A DNA stretch of 64,000 nucleotides. Source: Arthrobotrys musiformis (lineage: Eukaryota > Ascomycota > Orbiliomycetes > Orbiliales > Orbiliaceae). Numbering within the stretch: position 1 is the stretch's first letter; each line of letters opens with the position of its first letter. The notes beneath the pieces are model-generated. The model did not search any database, was not told the origin of the DNA, and saw only the letters and a list, made by a program, of their open reading frames with translations. The position numbers were made by a program, and so were the translations under genes. The DNA lies in the NCBI GenBank assembly GCA_036971715.1, contig JAVHJL010000009.1:124001-188000 (forward strand), given 5' to 3'. Shown here piece by piece: positions 12,351 through 24,998 of this stretch.

Positions 12351-14853
12351 TTAAAAGAAGTGAGTATAGACTCTAGAGCTCTCATGAACCTCCATTTCCT
12401 ACAAGGGCGAGGTCAGCTTCGTTACACAGAGATGAAAATAGAGAAGGATGTGTCTTACCATTTTGAATGTATTGAGCTCCTCCTTAATTTGCTGAGCCAA
12501 GGCAGGGGTTAACTTATTGCAAGTGGATATCTCTCCTCGTCGATCATATTCCCCACTAGTCCACGTTTCAAAGAATGTCAGTTTTTGGCTGAAGGATACG
12601 GAAGCCTTTGCCTTGGTGATTTCCTGGTTTGTGACAGGTGCCGAAATAGCACTTGAGGAAGGGCTTTTAGGGACCGTGTATTTTTGGGCAGCGTTTGGCG
12701 CAAGGAAATAATCCCCATTAGCCTCATTTCCATCGGGAACATCTGGAGTGGAAGGTTGCGAAGAAATGATAGGAATTTGTGGAAGTTGCAAGTCAATAGG
12801 GAGCTCGGTTGTAGGTTTGACCACTGGCGACGAGCTGCCAGGTTGTTTAAGAATGCCCTTTTTGACGGCCGCCAATACTTCGGCTCGTTCCTTCTCGCCA
12901 CCAACTATGCTCCGTCTTGAAGCAGCCTCAGTGGATATGGCCGATTCCTGCCTACCGGTATCGAGCGAGTTGCGTTCCAACTTAGGGAACCCGGTCCCGC
13001 CTCCGGTATGTTCCAAAGGGCTTGCATTGACATTGACTCTCTCCCTCTCTGCCTCAACAGTGACCATGCTCACTTGAGCGGTGGCTGGCTCCACAGCCGC
13101 GGATGCGGTGACCGGCCCCGACGCCGCCTCAACGCCTACAACGGATTTCGGCCTGAAAAGCCCGACAAAGCTTCTGGATCCTCGTTTCATCCCCTTGCCC
13201 ATCTTCCTCAACATGACGGACGCAGAAGACGCAGTGGAAGAAATCGAGAGGTTATCTGTGGAACCGGAAAAGATACCACCCTGGTTATTGGAATAAATTG
13301 AGTTTCCTAGTCCACCGGCTTCTTGTCTCTCGGCTATTTTCAACTGCTCTGCATCTTCTCTTTCCTGCCTTAAACGTTGTCGATCCTCTGCGCTCAGGGC
13401 TGCTGCTTGCTTGAGCTCTGCGGCACTTCCAAAAGAAAAGGCCCTGCGCAACCTTGACTTGAACCCTTTACGGGACTCGGCTTGCAAGGCGGCTAGTCGG
13501 TCTGCAGCAACACTGCCACCAGTCCTTGGGCGAACCGGGATTATTTCCGGCTCCGGCTCTTTGGCTTCCTCGAGCGCATTAGGGTCGGGGCTCATTGTCA
13601 CAGGCTTTGAGAGGGGCGATGGATTGGTAGATCGTTTCTTTGCATCCGAGGCACCACGGGAACCTGATGCAGGGTCGTTGGATGGGGTTTGCTTTGCAGT
13701 GGGTGGTGAGTTCGTGATTTGCTGCTGTTTTACCTGCATAAATTGGTAAGTAGCGATCCCATAAACTAGGGGAGATAATGAAAAAAAAAAAAAAATGGGG
13801 AGAGTCACCAACCTTCTGTGTTTGCGATCCATTAGAGGAGTTCTTAGAAGAGATACTATCTGAACTTTCTCTACGGTGGAATGGGTTCACGGGTGAGGTG
13901 AATGTAGCAGGAGATGAGTTCTCCGTAGCAGGAGACCTTGGTGGGGTTGGTTGAAAGAAGTTTGGTTGATTGAACATGAAAGGATTGCCGTTATGTAACC
14001 CGCCAGCGGGGTTTCCAACCTGCGTATTGAGGTCAAAAGCACCAATCGATCTCCTTCTATCCATCAGTTCCTTTTGCTGTAGCTTGCTGCGAGCATTCGT
14101 TTGCTTCAGAGCTAGAGAGTCGTCTTTACTAAAGGCTCGGTCCCCAGCCACATACACTGGTTTAACACCCACAGCAACCGCCTCGGCATAGGTCCGACTA
14201 CCAAATGCGGATGTTGAAGTTGATACCGATAAAGGGAGAGCGGGGCTGCTGCTGGCCTTCCCAGGATGGCTATAGATGCTCATACTAGACATGGCATCCA
14301 CAGGTGCTTGAGACGAGCTGTCGCCACCGCCATGGCCAGAACTTTCCGATCGCTTGGCATTCCGGCGATACCTATCTGCAGATGGCCGTGCTGCTGGCTG
14401 GGTCGGCGCTTGATGAGAAGAGCCACTTCCATGGGGCGTAGAATTTGTCCTAGTATTGTTTGGTGTCTGTTGATGTTGGGTAAAGGTCGGGTTCGGTGCC
14501 ATCTGTTGGACCGCCGCATTAACGTGAGGGGTAGGTTGTCTCTGCCGCGGTTGGTTATCAAAACCAGCACTCGCTCGTACCTCCTGCTTGTTCGGCTGAA
14601 ATTTTGGATCGTTTGTCGTCAGATTAGGGGTCGACTTGAAGGCATATGGAGCAACAGGGGCTGTGGCAATTCCACGGTAGCCGTTTATTACGTTCCCACT
14701 GGGCTGGGCTTGAGGAAAGGACATGTTCCTTTGGAAGTTGTTATGAGACTGTGTATTGAATGTCATGTTGTTAAGGGATTGAGAGGCAGAAGAGGGGATG
14801 ACTGGTTGAGGTTGAAAGTTATTTGTCGTGGTAGATTGGACGAGGGTTGCCAT
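12351..14853 (-). CDS. BNI4: BNI4-like bud-neck/septum scaffold protein
   Basis: Three exons: 14853-13813, 13733-12459 and 12398-12351 (787 residues). Most of the chain is disordered and rich in Ser, Asn, Gln and Pro. A conserved middle block includes RTGGSVAADRLAALQAES, FKSRLRRAFSFGSAAEL, DNLSISSTASSASVMLRK and KRGSRSFVGLFRPKSVVG. The C-terminus carries a VSF motif (~726, a VxF-type PP1 docking site), ETWTSGEYDRRGEISTCNKL, an IKEELNTFKM helix, and, only after splicing in the 48-nt last exon, the ending EMEVHESSRVYTHFF. That ending is what I know from BNI4 family proteins, which in yeast tether chitin synthase III and PP1 (Glc7) to the septin ring. The last intron (60 nt, GTAAGA..TTGTAG) is firm. 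The first intron has a weak GTTGGT donor and a poly(T) tract. Confidence 0.85.
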
Positions 14854-15848
14854 TATAACTCCGGGTGGTCCTTAGCAATTTCAATCTTGAATGCGACGGC
14901 GTATGGAAGGAAACGCGGAAGTTGGAAAACGATAGTAGACTTATATCGATGTATATCCCTAAGTATATATATATATGTATCCCTCCAGCGGATATCTATA
15001 TCAGATACAAGGAGGTTCGGAGGAAGAACTGGCTTGGTCAAACTATACTCAGTTAGTGTTCTGATAATGCAAGGTAATATCTTCCAAGGAAATATTATTA
15101 TTGTTCCTAGCTTTCACGGGCTCGACGGCGCATGTACCGTCATAGAAGACGGGCGACCGGGCAGCTTGAACTTACAAGGAAACAAGGATATGAAAGGGAA
15201 ATGCAGCTCTAACCACTAGCGCTGAGTTGGAGGGGAAAGGCCTAGTCCGCTACGAAGTCTGGGGGACGGCGCGCGGTTACAAGTTCATTGACACAATACG
15301 GTACCCGTCGAGGTAGCAAGCGAGGCAATGGACAGACCCGGACCCAACCAAGAGTGAGCCGTCGAGCTTGCAAGCTGTGAGCGGTGGAACAGAACAAGGT
15401 CGATGAGAGAATCTAGGCCCGAGCTACAGCAAGCGGGCGGGTGGGCAGGTACCTAAGTGTTTAGGTATACAGGGTAATGGATGGGTAGGTGATGGGAGTG
15501 GTGGAGCGAAGCTATGGGAGGTATATCATATGTGTACGACGATGATTTTGCATGATGATGTGATTCAGGATGACGGTGATAAGGAGAATGATGATGATAG
15601 AGGATTTGAGGACGGCGGGAGCTAGAACGCAAGTGTCATCGCTTGCTGGTTGATGGAGAAGAAGAAGGAGGGAGCTGTGATGTTTTGTGGTGTTTTGTGG
15701 TTTGTGGTTTGTGGTAACGTTGGGATGTCTCAAAACAGCCGATGCCGAAGAGCGAAAGAGGGAGAATGCAAGTAAGAATGGAGGGAAAGGAGAGGAGAAA
15801 GTTCGGAAAAAATGGCATAAACGAGCTCACAAGGAAGATGGGAGAGAG

Positions 15849-15872
15849 AAAAAAAAAAAAAAAAAAAAAAAA
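15849..15872. repeat. Poly(A) tract, 24 nt
   Basis: Uninterrupted run of 24 A on the plus strand, about 1 kb upstream of the BNI4-like start codon. It is followed by AAGGAAAAGG repeats and, at 15937-15957, by about six ATT units. Confidence 0.95.
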
Positions 15873-17249
15873 GGGAAAGGAAAAGGAAAAGGAAGAAAGG
15901 ATTTAAAAAAGCGACCAGAAGAGGGAGAAGGAGAAGGTATTATTATTATTATTATTACTTTCGAGGAGTGCGGTGGGGCCAAACAGCGGTGCAGTGCTTG
16001 CAGGGCAGGGAAAGGCAGGGCAAGGCAAGGCGGTTTCAATGTGGTCGTCTTCGTCGTCGTCGTATCAGAATGACTACCTCGACTCAATAGTAACAGTAAT
16101 ATGCACCTACCTGGTAATAGTAATGGGAATTGGAAGAATGCATGCGGTATCACCAATTCCCCCTCAAAACACCGGTTCGACGGGTCGCCAGCTCGAAAGC
16201 CCTCAGGTCCTGCAGTCCTTTCTTTCGTTCTTTATTTCTTCCTTTTAAATTATATGTTTCTCTTGGAGATGTTTTATCTTATTTTTTTATTTTTATTTTT
16301 ATTTTCAAATGGTTTTCTGTCTGTGACCAAATGATAAAATCCGGACGTAGCGAGGTTTGCGTCCTGGATACTGGTATCGTTGTTTACCCAAGAATGCAGC
16401 GCGAGAATGAATCCGAGAGGGCAAAAGAAGAAGAAGGAGAAGAAGAAGAAGAAAAGGGATCGAGCGGTGTATTGGCGGGAAAGACTGTTCTTCGAGGAAA
16501 GGTACCGAGATTCGAATGGCTCGGTCGTATGTGACTGTAGTTTAGGGGAACGAACGAACGAACGTGGGTTGGTTTGTGGGCGTGTGTTATGTTTGAGGTT
16601 CGGCTACCAATTTGGATTTGTCGATGGGGTCGCCCTTTTTTTTTTTCTTCGAGAGCGAGACGGAATGGAAACCAGGTAATAACGAGAACGTTGCTATTGC
16701 ACTCCTAATATTGTCCACAGCAATCCTCAATGAAATGATACCGATGTTATCCAAGGTTCCGGAGTCTATGGGGGAAAGAATAAAAAATAACGAGTGCGCC
16801 GGTGTATAGTAAGTCTTCGGTGGGGGAAAAGGGGTAGGAGAAGCAGGAGCGAAAGGCGATTTCGAGAAGTGAACGAGAATTGTAGAAACGGGTAGTGAAA
16901 ATTCGACGCTGTCGGAACTCCTGACGAGGAAGAGAAGGGGTGTGAAGGGAGATCTCGAGAAGAGCGGGAAAAATAAAATAAAATAAAAAACTAAAAAGAT
17001 ATAAAAAAAAGAAGAAGGAAAATCGAAGAAGGGCCTATGTAGAGAGAAAGAGAGAAAGAGTGGGTGAGAGTGAAAGACACAAATGCAATCAAAAGGGCGA
17101 AGCCAAAAACATAATATCGAGGATGCCAATGCGTTGGAAAGCCGAAGTGGGTTTCAGCTATTGACTTAGTCAAAAGGCAATGCAACCGCGATACCGACAG
17201 GCAGGGAACTGTACGGAAGAAGTATTGAAAACAATCGCAATGTTGACTA

Positions 17250-17345
17250 ACGAAGAGAAAGAAAAGAAGAAGAAGAAGAAGAAAGAAAAGAAAAGAAAAA
17301 AAAAAAAAAAGAAAAAAAGGACACTGAGAAGAAGAGGAAGAGGAA
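17250..17345. repeat. (AAG)n-rich purine tract
   Basis: Degenerate GAA/AAG/A-rich run of about 95 bases with almost no pyrimidine on the plus strand. It explains the lysine-rich and serine/leucine-rich spurious open frames on the two strands. Confidence 0.85.
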
Positions 17346-18277
17346 GAAGCTCTACTATGTATGTACTGTAGGTGGCGACGGTGGGAAATGGTTACTTGGA
17401 ACCAATCGAGATCACAGGCGGAAAGAAGGGGGATTGGATTTAGATTCGGATTCGGATTCGAAGAAGGAATTAAAATAAATATATAAATATAAAATAAAAA
17501 TAAAAATAAAATAACTTTGAAAGTAGGTAAATAAGTCAGTAACCTCGGTCTAACTAACAAGAACTAGATGCTTGTTGGTATACTTGCTGTGTATATTATA
17601 CATACACATACACTTTACTTCTCCGTATGTATAGATACTACGGTATGCGGCAACAGCACCAGCAACAGAAAAGTAAAATAAAAAGGGAGGTGTATGACAA
17701 GACCGGGGGGACTCCTAGTCAGTGGTAGTAACTAACTACTAGCGGTGGTGGAGCATGGAGGAATGGAGATGATATGATACTGCTGCGAAATGGCAATTCA
17801 AGAATTTCTCTCCTTTCAGGGACCCGAATCCCGAATTCAAGGGACCCTCCAACTAACTTAGTCTGGTCTGCACCTGCACAGCCCGAATCAAAAACCTGTC
17901 GTCCCAATCCAGGGCTGAGAAATGAGAGTGAAAGAGATTGAAAGAGAGAGCGAGAGAGAGAGGATGGCTTCAAATTCCTGGCTTCGCAGTACCTCATTTT
18001 ACTTTCTCCCATTGTCCGTCTGCGAATTCGACAATCGACATCGATTCGATCCAGATTGGCCCCTCCGAGCCACATGCCACCTGCAGAATACATGGTACAC
18101 GTACACAAGACTTGTATTTGCCGGTGGAAGTTCCTAACTGTCCTGTGGTCCGAACCGTCGATGCCTCGAACCTTTCCGTCCTTGACTCGCTATACATACA
18201 CATACATGTGCATCCTGACACGATGACATGGCCATGGTACTTTGTTCCTACAGATTGTAGTTATGTATGGAGGAGTA

Positions 18278-18281
<4 letters not shown>

Positions 18282-18313
<32 letters not shown>
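18282..18313. repeat. (AC)16 microsatellite
   Basis: Perfect AC dinucleotide array of 32 nt in the long spacer. It is likely length-polymorphic. Confidence 0.97.
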
Positions 18314-18315
<2 letters not shown>

Positions 18316-20278
18316 ACCCGTGCTAATTTACCATCAAGAGCCCCTGGTCGAACCCACCTCTAGCACGCAAGCCAAGGCGCGCAGGTGCCCAAATTTGGAT
18401 CTTCAAGAGATCGGTGACAGGAAAAAAAAGGGGATGTCCCGGCACCCCAACTAAAAGAGCAAGTGACAATGAGCAAACAACCTAAACCGTTAGGAGACAC
18501 GAATCAAGAAAGTCGACTTTCTTCAACCATGGCGCCCGTGTGTGCAGCATGTGTGGGCGTGTAAGTAAGTATGTTTGGGTGTGTGGGCCTAACCATTCCG
18601 GTTCCGAACACCCACTGGCTTGCTTCGTCTTGCATTCCTTCAGAATTGATGGTTATAATTGATACCAGTAACGCACTATCGATATCGAAATGCATATAAA
18701 GTACTTATGTAGGGCGCATAGTAGGCAAATTGAATTCAGGGCGTAACTCTGCATTCCCACCCCGGATGGCTTGGATTGATTCTCAAACATCTGTCGGAAT
18801 ACAACAAGTTTCAACTACTTGTCCACACGTCGTGGGGAAGCTTCGATCTTCATGTATTTTAACCAGAACGCATGTTCATCCATATTAACAGCACCAGACC
18901 AGGTTCCGCAATTGGAGAGGGGTACGATCCGGCAAAACCTATAGGCAACCATTCATGATCATGCAGTGGCAACCCTACATCCAGCATGTCTCGATAAGTT
19001 GGCCGGCAAGATGCTAGCATATTGCGGTTTGCTCTGTGTCCGGCCGCCTCAGTTTAGCCTCACAGTACGAAGGAGTTACCAGTCCATCGTAGGCATTCGC
19101 GTACTTATGGCATATATAAGAAGTAACAAGTACCTGGTACCTATACACCTAGCATGCAGGGACGTCAGTTCATACACTACGTTCATGTTCCATACATTAT
19201 ATACCATGACAGCACTAGCATTGAGGGCATTTAGTTTAGAACTAGGTACCTAAGTACCTACTTAAGTAACTATCAACATTCGCAATCACATTGTACTTGT
19301 ATTTGATACGGGAACGAGACCACCACAGCTCAATGATTGATATAGTGAATCGACTTTGCAAGGCTTGAGAGATAAACAACCCCCAACTGCAAGTCCTCGA
19401 TTTCGTCTGTCAGCATGCAACATCCACGTCGAGACGACATTTGTGGTAACACCGTGAGTGACGATTTTTTCGTCCGATTGGCTAGACGTCTGTGATGATA
19501 ATATCCGTCTATAACTGACTATCGATCACACCGATCGTGTAGATAAGCGCTTTTTTCAGCCAATTCGACAAGAACCAAGGTCGAGCTCATATCAAGGTTA
19601 CATTCGAACATCAAAATCGGATTTGGGTCTCAACCTAAACAAACTAGACCCGGCTCGAGTGGGGACGTCACGCATGCACAGTTGATATCTATTTTTATCG
19701 CGGAAAACATCGAAGAATTGAAAGAGAAAATAAAAATAAAAATAAAAAAATAACGAAAATAAAAGACCGGCGAATAGCCCCGACGTAGGTGGCTGGCAGA
19801 GCTCTAGAGTCCATTCACATCCAACAGGTTACATAGTAACTTGTAGGATACCTACCGCTTGTCTGATCTGGTGATCAGTGTACAGCAAGGATGGATTGGT
19901 TTCGGGACTAGGGTGGATTAGATCTTAAGAAGCCACAGTGTGATACATGTGCAAGCATGATAACTGGCGCCTTTCTGCCCATGGAACTTGGTTATTCTCC
20001 AATTTCGTCAAGATATGTTCTCACATCGCGGGTATTCCGAAGTCCACTAGCATTTATTGAAAAACCATACACCAATGTGTTAACGGGAGATTGGAAACCC
20101 AGACAGTCGACGTATTCCACCCGACTCTCCGAGTTCAAATCAAGCAGACTAGATCGCTGGACGGCTCCCTGCATGGTGTTTCCTCGACATGCAGTTGATC
20201 CTATACCCCCAATCCCTTGTTGTGCTAAAATGCAAGGATTGTTTATTATCTAGACCTCAGAGACCATGCTGTGTAACC

Positions 20279-22163
20279 CTACGACCACCCTTTCCTGTTC
20301 TTCTGAAATCGTCTGTTTATCCTATCCGACCCTGCTTGCTGGCCCTTAGTTGACTTTTGTTTCTTCCTCTTCCCTGGTTGCGGGTCATCGTCCACGGCAT
20401 CAATAGCGCATCCAGCCTCCTTAGTTTCTTCGTCCGAGAAACCATTCCATTCCTGATCCTCGGCTTCTATAGAAACCCCAATTCCTTGGAAACGAGACCC
20501 GTCATTTTGGGCAAGAGCCATATCAGACTTTCCATAATCTCCACCCAATTGGCCACCGTCATCGAACTGCCGGACAAAACAGACTACGAAGAAGCCACCC
20601 CCAAGGCTGTCTGTTCTATTGACTCGGACGCACCCGTCAGCGACCCTTTGCCGCTCCTCTGAGCCGGCTTCAAGGTTGGAGAGCTCGCTGACCAATCCTC
20701 GTCTATGCCATGTCGATAGCGGATTGTCCTTTCTACTCTGAACCTCCCAGCCTCTTTCCTTCGCGATTTCGCTATTCAGGACACGAGCCACGACGTGTTC
20801 ATTCTCCTCGGCATGTATACTACACGTTGAATACGTAACCCTCTTCGCACGTGGAAATGAGAAGGCATGAAGGATTATCGCGACCTGGAAATCAGAAAGT
20901 GATTGTAGTCGCTCCTTAGAAGCGTCCCCGTCTTCGACTTCCTCTGCAGCCTGTTGTGATTCTTGGTCCTCCGGTTGGGCCAGGGAATCCTGTTGTGAGG
21001 CCTCATCTCTTTTCCGCTTCCTCCTAGATGGCTGACCGGAACGAGCATCGCTGATTGGGAGGTTCAGCTTCGATATATCCCAATCTACCCTCTGCAAAAT
21101 ACCGCTGCCAGAGCATGAAGGGTCAAGTAGGAGGTAACTGGCCTGCCAGGCAGGATGCCCTTCCGTTATTGTTGTGAAGTCAGTTGCCTTGAGGGTTGTT
21201 ACGATATTTTCCGCCCCCGCCTTCGCTATCATTTTTTCTAGGATGTCCGCGCGCCTCCTATCCCTCTCCACCGCAAATACCTTGCCACTATCGCCAACCA
21301 GCGCTGCGAGGTGTGTCGTCTTGTTTCCCGGAGCGGCACAACCATCGACTACCGTAGAGCCCATTGGTGGGTCTAACATGATAGCTGGTAGGCATGAGGA
21401 GGCGGATTGTAGAATGATCTTCCCTGACTTGTATAATTCGCTCGATGTTACATCATGAGATGGATGTATCGCGAAAATGTTCGGCAGAAGTTCAGCCTTC
21501 GGGTAGTAATACTTCCGTACGATGTCAAAGAAGAACATATCGCTCATACCGCTAACCTCTTCAAATGCGCTGAACATTGGCGATGAGAGCGATTCTTCCA
21601 ACGTCATCTTTAGCGTATTCACGCGGATCCATCGAGGGTTAAAAGTCGTAAGACCGTTCGCGGTTTTTGTAACACCGTCCTCTGACTCTCGACTATACTC
21701 TGCATTGACAGCTTCAACGAGAGATTTTACATCCCGGTGACCACGCCTAAGTCTTGCGCGTGTAAATTCCGCGTTCAGGCGTGCCTTATGGCGCAGAATT
21801 GCATCTTTCAGAGGGCCGCTAGATGTAGCGATCCCAGATTTTGTAAGGAGTAAATCGTGTGTTAATAGGATCGAAAGAAGGGGCGTTAACTACTTATTTT
21901 CAATATTTAAGTCAGGATCAGATATTCTCTCGAAGATATGATTAGTATGTAAGATTATCTAATACCTTCCGCTCCAACTTCAAAATACCCGCATTTTCGA
22001 CGACCTCCTTCAGGATATCCTGAAATTTCAGGGTCTCCACGATCAATGCATAGAGTTTTGGCTGGGGCGATTTGAATGGCTTCGAGGGATTGTATATAAT
22101 CGCCTTGAGGGATGTAGTTTGTGGCGACTCAAGGATCGTAGCGGCCTCAAGGTATAAACTCAT
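20279..22163 (-). CDS. RCM1: rRNA cytosine-C5 methyltransferase, NSUN5/Rcm1 family
   Basis: Two exons: 22163-21966 and 21889-20279 (602 residues), joined in phase across a 76-nt intron that restores LKLERK-LTPLLSILLTHDLLL. The N-terminus (MSLYLEAATILES, then PKLYALIVETLKFQDILKEV) is typical of NSUN5. The SAM-binding motif VVDGCAAPGNKTTHLAAL is at ~246-263. Motif IV (LLLDPSCSGSGI, Cys ~325) and motif VI (VTYSTCSIHAEENE, Cys ~422) supply the two cysteines used in m5C chemistry, the motif VI one being the usual nucleophile. A charged insert (~350-395) and a lysine-rich tail (KKQKSTKGQQ, RRFQKNRKGWS) suggest nucleolar targeting. Yeast Rcm1 methylates one cytosine of the large-subunit (25S) rRNA; the same role is inferred here. 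Slightly longer than yeast or human homologues because of the insert and tail. Confidence 0.9.
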
Positions 22164-23040
22164 GTTTAAGTTTGGGGAAGCGGTTTAGGCCGCGAACAAG
22201 TTTTTTCAACCTATCGCTTGTGTTTTCAGGTGCTAATTTTTAGGGCGAAACAACGCCAACAACTGCACTGCTGCACAACATAAGTTCACAACTTCCCTCG
22301 ATTTCGTCAATAGTAACACTACTCCACAGTCATAAATTCTCCCATTCTTCATTTATCAAGCATAGAGCTCGATTAAAAGCCTCGAGTTTAGCAATTAACA
22401 AAAATGTTGAAGAGTTCCGCTAGCCTGTTGTTATCAAGCGATTAGTTGGTTAGCTGGTTGCGCCGTGTCGTCAAGCTTTTCTACGACCAACGATTGTAAA
22501 CTCATGATAGTTGAGCACTTAATTGGGTGCCCAGAACCCTTCTTCAGTTATACACGATGAAAATACGGGGTGCAACTCGGATTTTGAAGAAATGTAGAAA
22601 ACTGCATTGCTTTTGTATCGACGTCGACTTGCTCAAAAGACAAGATTTGAAATTCTAAATCCAAGTCCAAAATCTAGGAGCACATCGATATTTAAAAAAA
22701 GGCACGCGGAATAGATACAAATATAGGTAGGGCCCCGTGGAGCTGGTATATGAATAGGAGCAAAGATTTGAAACAAAAGCGAGAAAGGAAGGGGGGGAAA
22801 GGAAAGAAATTGAAAAGAAACCAACCAACTCCAGAGCGATATAATACTATAACCAGATAAGAAATGCCTTGTATCCGGAAATGAAAGCTAAGCAAAGAAC
22901 CCAAAACACCTGTGTGTCTTTCCATGCAAACAAAGATAGGGAAGTGCGAACGCTAAATCCAGTATGATGCCTGTCCGATAATTGCGCGCCTCCCAAACGA
23001 CGGAAACCACGAATGCGCCAGCACACGGCCGTATAAATGC
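22164..23040. promoter_or_regulatory. Intergenic, promoter side of the NSUN5-like gene
   Basis: 877 bases between two tandem minus-strand genes. It must hold the NSUN5-like promoter and the 3' end of the GH76 gene. Nothing else was recognised; small frames at 22.6-23.0 kb overlap each other and carry no domain. Confidence 0.5.
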
Positions 23041-24998
23041 TCAATGTATCATTGTAAACCTTGCGCCAAGTGCAAAAACGACGACGATGACAAGGGTAAT
23101 GATAGCGGCACCGACACGGTCTACAAGGGTGATATCGTAGTTTTTCAATCGGTATGGAAGGTACTGAGAGTTCCGGTTGTGCACACCACCTCGGGTACCT
23201 GTTCCGTTCGGGTTCGATTTCGAAACACCTCCATTGTCGATATCCACCACATAGCCTACCGGTGCTATATAAGGGGCAGTATTTTGGATAACCTCAAGAG
23301 CACTTAGTTGTTCACCGAGACCCATAATACCATCGAACTTAGGTCCAGTATTCCATTTCAACCCACAAGCAGTTCCGGATGTTCCACCAGTACAAGTCGC
23401 GGCGGCCAGCTGGGCGTTCGCCCTTAGACGCGGCATAATGTCGTTGTATGTGTATGGAGCAACCTGAGCGGTATAACCCATCCATCTGCGATAGAAAACT
23501 AGTCAGCTAGGCCTGTCCATTGCGTGATTGAATGTTAATTGTACCTCGCGAGGTATGCTTTGAAGGAAGGCTGGTCTGCATTGCAGCTGTCGCTATCCTG
23601 ACATTGAATCTCTTTGATGGCACCTGACTCAGCATCGAAAAAGGTTGAATATGTAGCTGCTAGGATGCTGTCAATTTGTTCTTTCCAGTATGCGCCCCCG
23701 TCTGTGAAATTGTACATGGCTGCACAGCCTGCGAGCAAGGTCCCGTAGTTGTAGGACCATCTTTTCTCCGTGAATTTTTTGCAGTCGGGGAGCCATGCTC
23801 CGTCGGTAATAAAAAAGTCGTCGCGGATAATTTTGACCTCTCGTAGCCATTTGTAAGTTCGCTCAGCCCAATCTGCATAAGTCTGGTTTTTCGTATATCT
23901 CGCTAACCGGGCGCCTGGGATATAGTTAGTAATGTTTACCAGTCGCTCCAAGCATAGATCCACGGCATACTCTGCTGGAAGAAAAGGCCTATGACATCTT
24001 AAGTTAGCGAAATCTAGGAAAGGCCACAACTTCGCCTCCCGTATCTTACCATTCGAAATTGTGTTCTTGTAGAGAAACCCGTCATTCGTGGGGTTGATCT
24101 GCCACCGAAGGCCTCCTCCACATGTTTTGTCATCCCAACGGCCCGCTTGCAGATTCTGAACTGTTCTATAGAAAACCATTAGGTTGATACTGCGAGGTGT
24201 CATGAAGCCTTTTGTTTTTACATACTGTGTGATCTCAAGGAATCCAGCATGCATTTCCTTTTGGTCGTCGGTTTCTGGAAAAGCTCGCTCAGTAGCATCC
24301 ATGCTCATGATAGACCAGAAACCCTGATCGTCGTTTCCTGTTCGTAGCGTGGCGTTAGCGTGGCCATCATGTTTCTGGTCGGGAAGTTTAGCTACCCTCG
24401 CTGAAGGACTGTTCATCAGGTTGGAGATCCAAACTGGGGGATACTCCTCGGAGCCAACCTGCGGGAGAAATGGTATTAGCACAGAAGCACCGATACGAAG
24501 CTAGTGGAGAATAGACACACCAATGGTAATATTTGCGTTAAATCTTGTATCACCAGTCATAGCCCAGTAATCAACTATTCGTTTTGACATCTTTCGGTTA
24601 GATAGCCCCTCATGTAACTACTAGTATCGGACACGGGCGCCGGCGGCCACAGCCGTGATATCGATAGCTAGGTAGTATCTTTGCCTGTGAAAAACAGCAA
24701 CCACATACCCATTCCGCCAAGAATAGCCCCATGTAGCCACCAATAGTATGGTGGATGTGGCACTCCATGAACATCACCCGGAATCCAGTACCCATCAGCT
24801 AGTTCTTGCGCTATGATCTTTATTGCGGATTTGATCGAATCTGTATGTAGAGTTTGGTCAATATAAGAATTTAAGGAGGGTAGGTTCGAATATGGGCATG
24901 TATTGCGCACCATAGCTGTCAATATTAAGCTCGATGGCGGTGGTGATTCGGGCCAACAACACCAATAACCCCCCCGATAAGAGGCTTGAAAACCTCAT
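23041..24998 (-). CDS. GPI-type mannan endo-1,6-alpha-mannosidase, GH76 (DFG5/DCW1 family)
   Basis: Seven exons: 24998-24911, 24840-24709, 24574-24519, 24458-24226, 24165-24050, 23974-23545 and 23485-23041 (499 residues). Exon 1 gives a signal peptide (MRFSSLLSGGLLVLLARITT). The body shows PHPPYYWWLHGAILGGMVDYW, the catalytic Asp pair in GNDDQGFW (~135-136), AGRWDDKTCGGGLRWQ, ARLARYTKNQTYADWAE, and a Cys-rich CQDSDSCNAD segment. A hydrophobic end (VGAAIITLVIVVVFALGA) fits a GPI signal or membrane anchor. These enzymes are thought to link GPI proteins to wall glucan during wall assembly. Two joins are less sure: the 24459-24518 intron uses a weak GTGTCT donor, and the intron after NTISN has competing acceptors at 23975 (used here; 9-residue insert) and 23915 (with an ACTAAC branch site). 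Confidence 0.85.

Larger units (their letters stand above)
14854..20278. other. 5.4 kb gene-poor spacer
   Basis: The longest gap in the window, between the BNI4-like start and the NSUN5-like 3' end. From about 15.6 to 17.5 kb the plus strand is strongly purine-rich, with A, GAA, ATT and AAG runs, so relative to BNI4 its coding strand is pyrimidine-rich, as many fungal promoters are. A CA microsatellite lies at 18.28 kb and TAGGTACCTAAGTACC motifs near 19.24 kb. Open frames here are low-complexity or contradictory between strands. I see no domain and no tRNA; a long 5' leader or a non-coding transcript cannot be excluded. Confidence 0.55.

Noticed and set aside
14266..15219. 317-codon open frame on the plus strand
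   Set aside because: About two thirds lies antisense to the BNI4-like exon and the rest is promoter sequence; composition is Arg/Cys-rich and domain-free.
15687..16679. Lysine/glutamate-rich plus-strand frames
   Set aside because: They follow the purine-biased low-complexity DNA rather than coding constraint.
23900..23940. 25-nt intron inside the GH76 gene (GTAAAC..CCCAG)
   Set aside because: Too short for splicing, and removal would break the reading phase.
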